This document shows positions 11,394-19,891 of a stretch of 64,000 bases of DNA, one piece after another. The DNA lies in NCBI GenBank assembly GCA_902728285.1, contig CACVBU010001142.1, forward strand, positions 1,413,179-1,477,178, written 5' to 3'. The notes beneath the pieces were generated by a model. It saw only the letters and a list, made by a program, of their open reading frames with translations. It was not told the DNA's origin and ran no database searches. Both the position numbers and the translations under genes were made by a program. Positions within the stretch are counted from its first letter, which is position 1. Every line of letters starts with the position of its first letter. Source of the DNA: Clytia hemisphaerica (lineage: Eukaryota > Cnidaria > Hydrozoa > Leptothecata > Clytiidae).

Positions 11394-14300
11394 GTATGTA
11401 GAATTTTTAAAAACCTTAATGTTATGACCACCTCCTATTTACTTATCTGTGCTTAATTGTAAGCAGTGGCGTGGTTGCAGGGGGGGCCAGGGGGCAGGCC
11501 CCCCAGCAGAGCTCTTATGAGAAGGGGCACCAAAAATGATTTTTAGGTGCTCCCTATCAAAAGACTGACATTTGAAAAACCAACAAATGGTGCCCCTTAT
11601 TAGTACCTAAAACTTTCGCTCACTCGCTCCTTTGTTTTCCTAGGGTTTTTTGGGAAAATCACTTGATAATGACCCCCCCCCCAATTTATGCCTTTTCTTC
11701 CGGAGTACCCTGCTTATTCCATCTACACCCCTACAGAGTATTATTAAAGCAAATTTTATGAATTTATTATTTTGTATGCCAGTTTTTGCTGAAAACTTTA
11801 ACACAACCATCCAACCCTTTTTTTCAGGAAGATCTACAAAGAGTGATGATCAAGTGCCAATATAACAGAAACAGGATGTATAAAGAACTAGTTGATGCCA
11901 ATGAAAAACAATTTCTAATAGATGATAGTGATAGTAAGTGATATAGTACTCTTTTGTGCTTAATTGTAGGGGGTATCAAATTGCTATTTTTTCGACCCCT
12001 GCATCACTTAACAATGACCCCACACCACCCCCATTTTACAAATTTTATGCTACAGAGTATGATAAAATTAACAAAAATACTTAATTTTCTTTGGGTTTTT
12101 CAGCAAAATCAGGCCAATAACACTTTTTTATGATCCCCCATTTAATTGATTTAACCAGGAGTAGCCACGTCCCTCCCCCACTGTTTTTACCATTATTGTT
12201 CACAAGTCAAAAAGGGTAGTGTAGAACAATTCTGAATAATTTTTCTTTATTGTCATAGTTGAAGAAGAAAGACCTGGCAATGCAAAGAAAATACAATTTA
12301 TTCCATCATCTGGTAAGAGCTCTGAAGTTTAAGCAAGTAATTTTTGGACTTTCCAGGAGATCCTATGAAATGAATTGATTCTATTTGTTCATCCACCTGT
12401 TTAGGCTGGGCTTAAAAAATTGTTGGTTTGCCGTCACCCGACCCTAGATTTTGGAGGTGGGTCGGTTGGTCGGAATTTTTTTTATTTTGGCGATTGATGA
12501 AATTTTCGTCCATGGAAGGGTTAACAGTTTGTTTGCATTTAGGTAATTTTGAATAAAAAACAGAAGTGCTAGCAGGGAATTTACGATTCATATGCTTGAG
12601 ACAAACAAGATGCAAATTTTGATTTTTATTTGTTTGAAGTTTTTGAAGGAAAAAAAATTTTCTTTAAAATGGCAATAAAATTTTTTTGGGTCGGCAGGTT
12701 TCGAGGTAGAGTCGGTCGGGTGACGGCAAACCAACAATTTTTTAAATCCAGCCTCATCTGTTTCCATCGTTTCTCTGAATTGGATCATTTAGTAAATAGT
12801 TTTCTCTCTATTATCATAGCTGAAGAAGACAGAGCTGATTGTGCAAAGAAAGTAAAACGTACTCCATCACCTGGTAAGAGCTTCAAGTTTTAATAATTAG
12901 CCAGAAATCTTTGGACTTTCAGGAGGTCCTATAAAATTGACTCTGTTCATCCACCTAGGTTTATACGTTTCCATTGTTTCTCTGAATTGGATCATTTAGT
13001 AAATAGTTTTCTCTCTATTATCATAGCTGAAGAAGACAGAGCTGATTGTGCAAAGAAAGTAAAACGTACTCCATCACCTGGTAAGAGCTTCAAGTTTTAA
13101 TAATTAGCCAGAAATCTTTGGACTTTCAGGAGGTCCTATAAAATTGACTCTGTTCATCCACCTAGGTTTATACGTTTCCATTGTTTCTCTGAATTGGATC
13201 ATTTAGTAAATAGTTTTCTCTCTATTATCATAGCTGAAGAAGACAGAGCTGATTGTGCAAAGAAAGTAAAACTTACTCCATCACCTGGTAAGAGCTTTGG
13301 ACTTTCATGAGAATATCATTTGAATGTTAGGGATAAATAAAAACCAAAAATCGCAATTTCAATGAAAAAAGACCTTTACAATTTGGGGAGGACCTGGATT
13401 TAAAATTAAGGGGAAAAGTAGGGAAATGTGTGGTTGAAGTTTCGATTCTTTCTAATTTCCAGGTTAACAAAGAAAATTACAAGGATTTGCAACTTCAATA
13501 AAAATATTTTGGGTTTAAAATGAAATACTAGTTTTGTTTTTTGAATCAATAGAGAATTTGCAAGAGCCAGACATCCAAAAATTTCAATCGTTGTTGGAAA
13601 AAGAATCGAGCAAGAAGAATCCAAATCCTTCTGTTTTACAACTTTACCTGGACAAGACATTTCAAAGTCGAAAAAATAATTTAAAGGACACTGAAGATCG
13701 CTATTCACTTTTTGAAAAAGGAATCCTTTACCAATGCTTTCAAAAGGAGCATCTTCAAGTAAGTAGTGACAAAATTTTTACCCCAACGATATAAAAGAAC
13801 TTTATTCGTGTAGACCCTCAGTTCATTTTGATGTTTTTTTTAAATTACCCTCAATTGATTCGAACAATTTGAAAGATGTCAAAGATAACCTCAGGCTTCT
13901 TTGTCACAGATTGTCTTTTTTTGTCAAAGGGCCATCCATTCAGTATGAACACAGTGAGGAGGTTAAGCATTGTTTAAATGACATCATTTCTATTGTTCCT
14001 CTGCATACAAGGGGAGTATCAAATATTTGGAAAATTGTTGTGTACGTACTATCCGGTATCTAATAGACCGGGTTGGAATAAGCAGGGTGGGTGGAAAAAA
14101 TCTCCAAACTCAATTAGTAAAGAATAAAAATGGCCGGGGTGGAAAATTTTTGAAAAGCAGCCTAATACAGAAGAATCGGAGCAAAAAAAGGGAACTTTAA
14201 AAAATATTTTTCTAAAGATTAATAAGCAGAGGGGTTGGAATAAGAATGTCCTGGGTGGAAAATTTCCAAAAAAATTAGCAGGGGGACACTTATTAGGTAC

Positions 14301-16248
14301 CCTAGAGTATATGGATGACCCAAAGTTACTATCACTATTATTCTTATGTTTTGCAGATTATTGAGGAGGTCCGCCGAATATTATTCCCATTAAAACAAGG
14401 AGTTGCATTGGAATGCATTGACAATTTGAAGAAGAACGTGGATAAGTTGCTCTACTATGGGCTTCTTAATAGGAAGTTTGGTCCACCAGACACCAATTCT
14501 GAAGGTATAAAACCGTAAACTAGAACTAGTACTATGGTCCTGATTTTTCTGTTCTCTAAGTCTACGGTCCCAAATAGTAGGGAGTTGAAATGATTGGGGG
14601 ATTTTTTTTTACAAATGAAAAAATCTGAAAGTGGGGGGAAAAGATTATTAAAAAACAAAGAGAAACTGTCAAAATTTTAGAATTTTTATTGCACTAATCT
14701 CTCTGCAAGTAGCACACTGACAATATTTTTATTGTCCACCCTATTTAACTCAATTTTTATCCAAGAATGTTAATTTTTGGTCAAAAACGTACAAAATTAC
14801 ATTTTTTGGATAAAAATTGAGTTATACAGGGTGGACAATAGAAATACGATCAGTGTGCTACTTGCAGAGAGATGAGTGCCATAGAAATTCTAAAATTTTG
14901 ACAGCCTAGGAGTCTTTTGCACCTTTTGAAAATACGTTGACAAAAAAAATTTTGGCGGTACTCTCGGGTACCTAATAGCCGGGGGGGCCCGCTAATTAAT
15001 TTTTCGAAAATTTTCCACCCAGGACATTCTTATTCCAACCCCCCCGCTTATTGATTTTTGGGAAAATTTTTTTAAAAGTTCCCTCTTTTGCCCTAATTCT
15101 GCTGTATCAGCCTCCTTTTCGAACATTTTCCACCCAGGACATTTTTATTCCAACCCCCCCGCTTATTAAATTTTGAGATTTTTTCCAACCCCCCCTGCTT
15201 ATTCCAAACCCCCCCGGCTATTAGGTACCCGAGAGTAAGCAAAATTTAGCTTAGCTTTATTGTTTCTTAGATGGCAAAATGAAGCACATAATTGAAAACA
15301 TCGATCATCTTTTCCCATCAAAAAAGAAATTGAAAAAATCAAAGAAAATGAAAGTAATTGTTGAACTTGAGGTAATCAATTTGCTTTATTTTCCATGTCT
15401 TTGTTAGTAATATAAAACTATAAAGCCAATTCAAAGCATTTAGATGAGTAATTTTTCATCATCCAATGATTCTTGACACATCAATACTCCAGAAGCTCCC
15501 TTTTTCCCTAATGGTATTGCTGATACACAAGATTTTTTTTCTGGGAATGGAAATGCATCATGTAGGGGTCTTCCCCCTTAAAAAATTGAATACATTACTT
15601 GGATATTAAGGAGAAAAGTCCAAAATGGTAGATTTGTTAGTGTTACCTGTTTTCTTTCCGCTGGCTTAAAAGAAAATTTTCTTTGCAGAAAATCATTTTT
15701 CTCTTTCACCTCATGATCATAATGCAAAAAAAAATTCGTATGTAAATAACTTTGCGCCAAGGAATTCTTTTCAATTTGGGGGTTTTAAAAATTGGATTAA
15801 GCTCAAAAATCCTCCATTATGGATTTTTGCAAAAAAGTAACTGGGTGCTTGGGCAATAGTCTGTGGCAAAATGGAGCTTCTGAAGTAGAAGGATTCTGAA
15901 GTTTGTTCAAAATTTAAGTTTTGTTTTCATCTCAATTTTTTTACTCACTTTCAGGACCACGAGGAGCCGGAACTTAAATTGAACAAAATTACCACAAGCA
16001 TTCCTGTGTTGTTAAAAGACAACCATAGTACATCGTTGCTTGTGAAGAAGTCAGTGGTCTTCAAAACAGCATCTTTGATAGAAGCATTGTGTTGCTACCT
16101 CGCGGTGTTTTACGTTCTGGATATAGATTATCCCAAGGAGTTTGAATCCGGGCTCACAATATTGCAGTGGATTGTTTTCGGTTCGTTTAAAGCACCGATA
16201 GAAATATTAGCACACTGCAACGAATTGTATGCTGATTTTCAAAAGTAA
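10653..16248 (+). CDS. SAMD3-like uncharacterised protein, multi-exon, 5' exons not identified
   Basis: Exons with matching phases: 10653-11393, 11828-11933, 12259-12312, three copies of one exon (12820-12873, 13027-13080, 13234-13287), 13553-13758, a probable exon near 13860-14045, 14357-14504, 15271-15371, and 15955-16248 with the stop. The order RKPTKKEIEEMAKSLQLHYP, then LYLDKTFQSRKNNL, then a helical EEVRRILFPLK segment, then LAVFYVLDIDYPKEFE matches what I remember of the animal 'SAMD3-like' family, expanded in cnidarians and fishes. Function is unknown. The N-terminal exon is a His/Ser/Pro-rich repeat. Introns are packed with MITEs. I see no stop inside any exon. Confidence 0.7.
11448..11760. 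repeat. Intronic repeat with tgtgcttaattgta end, copy 1
   Basis: Shares tgtgcttaattgta and a 'aaatcactt.ataatgaccccc' interior with 11945-12080 and 16327-16443. A cagtggcgtgg...ggggggcc segment typical of hAT-like ends is embedded near 11464. Confidence 0.5.
11828..11933 (+). CDS. Exon of the SAMD3-like gene
   Basis: 106 nt from ttttttcag to gtaagt, phase 0 in and 1 out. It encodes a basic amphipathic stretch (VMIKCQYNRNRMYKEL) followed by acidic residues. Confidence 0.7.
11945..12080. repeat. Intronic repeat with tgtgcttaattgta end, copy 2
   Basis: Starts tactcttttgtgcttaattg and contains aatgaccccacacc...ccattttac, similar to the copies at 11448 and 16327. Confidence 0.5.
12259..12312 (+). 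CDS. 54-nt symmetrical exon, ancestral-looking version
   Basis: 18 codons, phase 1 at both ends, encoding EEERPGNAKKIQFIPSS. It resembles the three downstream tandem copies in length, phase and acceptor context but has diverged from them. Confidence 0.65.
12403..12754. mobile_element. 352-bp MITE with long terminal inverted repeats
   Basis: The ends aggctgggcttaaaaaattg and caattttttaaatccagcct are inverted repeats of about 40 bp that include ggtttgccgtcacccgacc. The flanks cacctgttt and catctgttt suggest a 9-bp target duplication with one mismatch. It sits in the intron just before the tandem exon array. Confidence 0.7.
12820..12873 (+). CDS. Tandem exon copy 1
   Basis: Encodes EEDRADCAKKVKRTPSP between a tcatag acceptor and a gtaaga donor, phase 1 at both ends. 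Confidence 0.65.
13027..13080 (+). CDS. Tandem exon copy 2
   Basis: Identical in coding sequence to copy 1, with the same splice signals. Confidence 0.65.
13234..13287 (+). CDS. Tandem exon copy 3
   Basis: Same exon with one Arg-to-Leu change (KLTPSP). Its downstream intron diverges after about 13300, which marks the end of the array. Confidence 0.65.
13553..13758 (+). CDS. Exon of the SAMD3-like gene with the TFxxR motif
   Basis: 206 nt from tcaatag to gtaagt, phase 1 in and 0 out. LYLDKTFQSRKNNL...DRYSLFEKGILYQCF corresponds to the 'MdxTFxxRRxxI...WPALF' segment I recall in this family. Confidence 0.7.
13860..14045 (+). CDS. Probable exon of the SAMD3-like gene, acceptor uncertain
   Basis: An open stretch encodes LKDVKDNLRLLCHRLSFFV and a further 40 residues. 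A donor gtacta at or just before 14046 would fit phase 0. Several AG acceptors are possible and none is clearly in phase. A MITE begins at 14049, touching the donor. Confidence 0.4.
14049..14307. mobile_element. MITE of the TACTCTCGGGTACC family, first copy
   Basis: Imperfect terminal inverted repeats (ctatccggtatctaatag on the left; cattaggtaccctagag-like on the right), flanked by TA. The interior is the reverse complement of the element at 14961-15235 (ggtggaaaatttcc, ttggaataag). Confidence 0.65.
14357..14504 (+). CDS. Exon of the SAMD3-like gene
   Basis: 148 nt from ttttgcag to gtataa, phase 0 in and 1 out. It encodes EEVRRILFPLKQGVALECID and a Leu-rich helix. Confidence 0.7.
14666..14904. 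repeat. 239-bp hairpin element with arms of about 100 bp
   Basis: The left arm ctgtcaaaattttagaattt...caatttttatcc pairs with ggataaaaattgag...aattctaaaattttgacag across a loop of about 40 bp. It is probably a fold-back MITE within an intron. Confidence 0.75.
14961..15235. mobile_element. MITE of the TACTCTCGGGTACC family, second copy, inverted
   Basis: Near-perfect terminal inverted repeats ctctcgggtacctaatag and ctattaggtacccgagag, with TA on both sides. It lies in the intron next to its relative at 14049 and in the opposite orientation. Confidence 0.75.
15271..15371 (+). CDS. Exon of the SAMD3-like gene
   Basis: 101 nt from tttcttag to gtaatc, phase 1 in and 0 out. It encodes a Lys-rich linker (FPSKKKLKKSKKMKV). 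Confidence 0.7.
15955..16248 (+). CDS. Terminal exon of the SAMD3-like gene
   Basis: 98 codons including the stop, from an actttcag acceptor. It encodes the conserved family C-terminus: ITTSIPVLLKDN, then a hydrophobic segment and YVLDIDYPKEFESGLTILQW. Confidence 0.75.
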   Translation, partial: DHEEPELKLNKITTSIPVLLKDNHSTSLLVKKSVVFKTASLIEALCCYLAVFYVLDIDYPKEFESGLTILQWIVFGSFKAPIEILAHCNELYADFQK

Positions 16249-16326
16249 CACTTTATACAGCATATGTGTATATTTTTCATTCCCCGTCTGGGTATTTTTT
16301 AAATGTAAATAATGTACCTCTTTAGG

Positions 16327-16443
16327 TACTCTTCTGTGCTTAATTGTATGATTTTTTTAACTCCGAAATCACTTCATAATGACCCCTCCCCATTTTATGA
16401 TTTGCTTCCGGAAAGTCCCCTATATAATTAAGCACACAAGAGT
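16327..16443. mobile_element. Short MITE with tgtgcttaatt terminal repeats, copy 3
   Basis: The left end tactcttctgtgcttaatt and right end aattaagcacacaagagt are inverted. The element starts about 80 bp after the stop of the SAMD3-like gene. It is the complete form of the repeats seen in that gene's introns. Confidence 0.6.
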
Positions 16444-17063
16444 GAAAGATCAGACTTTTATTCAACTTTTTCTTTTGTTCTTGCATATTGAGAAAAGAGA
16501 AAAACATTTTATGTTTGAGACATGTAAGTCAGCAAAAGGATTTTTAACTGTAAAATTGTTCCAGCTAGATTTTTACGCTATATTTTTTAACACCGAATCG
16601 TTTAATGAGACCTGTGAAGTTGGTTTACAGGGTTTAAGACGCATGTGGTTTAAATTTAGTGCTTTGTTCAAATTTGAAAAGTTTTGGTATCAATGACAGG
16701 AATGCGGATTTTTATGATAAACGTTTATATTCATTTCTTTTAGTTCCTTTTTAAGTTTTTTTTACAGGAGACATTATCGACATTTCGTTTTATATCGATA
16801 GACAAGCAGAAAAGATGTAACCATTTTTATTTCAGAAACATATAAGCAGTTTACAAATCATTATTTTTATTTTTTTCTCTCCATTCGTCTACATCCGAAT
16901 CTAAATGTAACTTATGCAACATTACTTCTCTCGAGTAAAATAATATTACTTACCCGGAGTAATCCATGGCTCAACATACGGACAAACTAGTAATTCTTCC
17001 AGGAAGTAAATTTTTACTTCCGGTAAGTTTTTTTTTACTTCTGAAAAGACTTGAGATTTTGCA

Positions 17064-17418
17064 GTGCACCAAAAGCGGAAAAATTATCGATATGGCCATG
17101 CTTCCTCCGTGTCAGTCAGTTTTGATTCTCCACTTGAAGAGGGCAAACTACGTTAGCAAACTTTGGAAATCATCATTAATAAGTTGGTTAGAACAAGGAG
17201 ATATTACAGAAAATGGTTGGTCGAACGACGGATCTACAATTTGGGTTGATGAGGTCTTTCCCCTTGAAGTTGAGGAGATACTTTGTGATGCGACCTACAA
17301 CAGCGAAGAAGCTGAAGATGGAGAAGATGAAATTTCCGACGACGAATCGGATGAGGACGAAGATGAAGAGATAGAAACTGATGACGAGCAATCAGCTGAG
17401 GAAGACGGCGAGAACTAA
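17064..17418 (+). CDS. C-terminal exon of a widespread uncharacterised protein family
   Basis: The exon runs from a gattttgcag acceptor to the stop at 17418. It encodes LPPCQSVLILHLKRANYVSK, then LWKSSL, GWSNDGSTIWVDEVFP and an acidic tail (mostly Asp/Glu over about 45 residues). The 'LPPT..AL..H..RA.YQ..IW..SL...GW' layout is the C-terminus of a family I recall as common in invertebrate genomes, often multi-copy and mobile-element-like. No upstream exon was recognised, so this may be an isolated fragment. Confidence 0.5.
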
Positions 17419-17682
17419 ATAATATGAAGGTGTAAGATTGGTGGATGTTTAATTCGACATTGTTACGATTGGTTTATTATGGATAATTGATATTATGATA
17501 GACTTTTTTATTACGTTGTCTCAGTATATTGTTCATAGAAAGCTGTTACTTTTATCAGTTTTTGTCGACAAGAAGTTTTTTTTTGCAATTTTCGCCCTAA
17601 AATCAAGAAAACTGGTTATGATGTTGTTTTTTTGTCAAAAAATTGATTTTAATTTTTCAAAAAGGTGATATTTTGTAAAAAT

Positions 17683-18409
17683 TTCATATTTTTAGACAGT
17701 TTACCCCCGGTTTTGAGATATTTTGAAACTTTCTAACCTAGAAACAAATAATTTTATTAGTTTAAAGGCTTTTTATTGGGAATTTTAATAGTTGGAGACT
17801 GTTTGAGGGGTAAATCGCGAGAGATAAGCTCAAAAAATTGAATTTTGGTCAAAAAATGAGTATTTTTGCAATTTTTACCCCCTGAAAATAAAAAATTAAG
17901 CCCTCAGGGGATAGTTAATCCTGATATTATGATGAGAGCAATCAGGATCTATCACCACGTAACCTTTGAAGTATCATAAACAGTTTTTCGTTTGCCTAGG
18001 ACCACTTTTCTGCTGAAAAAAGACGATTTTTGGGGGTTTTTCATGTTTTACCCCCTGTTTTCTTTGATACAGAACCCCCTGGTGAATATTTTTGGACTTT
18101 TTTTTTTTCAAAATTTTATTTTACCTATTTGTAACATATTTGGAAAGTTTCAAGCAATAACAATTTTTAGATAGTGCAGAATCGCACTTCTAAGTTACCA
18201 TGGTGTTTCAAGTCTCAAGCAAAATCCCTTACAAATTGGTATTTTGGCAAAAAACACCCCCACTTACCTAGCTTACCATTTTAGTTAGCCCCCTTAACAG
18301 CCTATTTACCGTCTCATTCCTGAAAATATAGCATCTTAGCAACCCAAAACCACCATCAAATATTTTTCACCTCTTGGGGGACGCAGACCCCCCAGATCGA
18401 CCTGGTCTA
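17683..18409 (+). repeat. 0.72-kb dispersed repeat, copy B
   Basis: Matches 4378-5097 almost base for base in the same orientation. It includes the cagaccccccagatcgac right end, and the two copies diverge immediately after tggtcta. Confidence 0.85.
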
Positions 18410-18579
18410 TTTCAAATACTGTATATCAGCAAAAAACATATTTTATAACTAATATCTTTTGGGAAAGAAACCTGTTGAATAACAAGAAAAGTATTTTAAC
18501 TTTATTCATAAATGTAATATAGGAATGTTTAATTAGTCTAAAAACATGCAAACAAAATAGACTTGAAACTTATTACAAA

Positions 18580-19720
18580 GATCATGCTATTGTTAGGGAA
18601 TTGGCAAAAAACGATGCTCTACATTTATTGGATGAGAAGCAACAGGCAAAAACAGAAAAAAACTGTGATTGGAAACACCGACAGAATGATTCATATAATA
18701 TTATAAACAACTGAAGAAAGAAAATTCAAAATCTTGAATGTGAACCGATTAAGAACTTCAATTAAAAGTAAAAAAGAAGGAAAAAGGACAAAGCTATCAC
18801 TGGGCATGTAGTCTTTTTATTAATTCTACTTATTCAAAGGACAAAAGGATAAAATTTCATTTTCTATCTATTACTGGACAAAACATTTAAAAGCAAAGTC
18901 ATTTTATAATTTGACAAAGACAGAAGGACAGAATTCATTTCTTAATTCGACAAGAGGACATTGGCAGAAAGAAAAACTCAAGAATTTATTATTTAAGCTC
19001 AAAACAGCAGCAAGGCAGAACAAACCAACCCGAAAACTCAAGAATTTATTATTTTAAGCTTATTAAAACAGCAACAAGACAGAACAAACCAACCCAAAAA
19101 ATATTAAACAAAAAAGTTAAAATCTATAAGCGGGATAAAAAGGTAAAGTTACTGGCGAGAAAACAGGAAGATGAGCAGGAAAAGGTACCGGATACATTGG
19201 TTGTTGGTAATTGAAAATGCCAGTTTGAAAAAATTGATGTTGTTGCTGTTGGAAGGATGGTAAGCTTTGACAGATGGTTGGAGGTTGACAGATGGTTGGA
19301 GGTTGAAGGATGGTTGGAGGTTGATGGATGGTTGGAGGTTGAAGGTTGAAGGTGGAAGGTTGATTGGTTGGAAAACTATTTAAAAGGGTCACTTACAACC
19401 AATCAGCTATTAGGTCTATGGTGTGATGTTAAAGACATTGTAGAGGTGCATATCATGTATAAGTCAATTGCCGTATAGTTTCTATTCAACCAGGCTAAGC
19501 TGATGGACTACATGCAAAATCTCCCTGAATTAGAGCTTAAAACTAATTGCCATGAAATGGGTGTAGAATCTGTTTTCAATCTAGAAGAACTAAGGCCATG
19601 AAGATTGGTATATAAAGTTGACGTTCTTTCAAATAGAATATTGATGATATCATCAAAAGATCTCACAGAAATTGAAGAAAGATATACTTGTCAAAAAGAA
19701 AACAAACAAAGACGACATAC
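18580..19720 (+). pseudogene. Possible decayed coding remnants, unidentified
   Basis: Short plus-strand stretches read like degraded protein: around 18590-18714 (AIVRELAKNDALHLLDEKQQ) and 19480-19720 (AKLMDYMQNLPELELKTN, then a stop, then VLSNRILMISSKDLTEIEE). I cannot name the family. They may be remnants of a mobile element. Between them is an A-rich gap and a minisatellite. Confidence 0.25.
19267..19370. repeat. Minisatellite, gatggttggaggttg unit
   Basis: About six degenerate copies of a 15-bp unit (gatggttggaggttg), with shorter ggttgaa variants at the right end. On the minus strand it falls in a Pro/Gln-rich open stretch (QPPTICQ repeats) with no evidence of being expressed. Confidence 0.75.
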
Positions 19721-19891
19721 CAGTGCCGGTGAAAGTGACGTCGACGCCTCCTCCAGTTCCGACACGTGACGGAGAAACGTCTGTAACGACGGACGTCTTT
19801 GATGGATCATATAGATATTGAGCTGATAAGATCTGTTCTTGTTCACCGCTTGAGATCTTGATAGCGCATGTTATCGCAACATCAATGGGAC
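19721..19891 (-). CDS. PKHD1L1-like exon w, last exon found
   Basis: 171 nt, phase 1 in and out. It encodes VTDVSPSRVGTGGGVDVTFT and ends in a gtatgt donor, so the gene should continue leftwards. No continuing exon was recognised between 19720 and 10 kb on this strand. Confidence 0.72.

Larger units (their letters stand above)
12762..13310 (+). repeat. 207-bp tandem array containing a duplicated exon
   Basis: Nearly three units with an exact 207-bp period carry the exon starts 12820, 13027 and 13234. Each unit includes intron (ctctgaattggatcattt), acceptor tattatcatag, the 54-nt exon and donor gtaaga. The units are almost identical, and the third differs by cgt to ctt. Because the exon is symmetrical (phase 1-1), each copy adds 18 residues without shifting the frame. 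Confidence 0.85.

Noticed and set aside
16379-16696. 105-codon plus-strand ORF
   Set aside because: It begins inside a MITE, lacks recognisable motifs, and lies in AT-rich sequence after a gene end.
19117-19392. Pro/Gln-rich minus-strand ORF as a C-terminal PKHD1L1-like exon
   Set aside because: Most of it is a minisatellite translation, and no suitable acceptor in phase was found.
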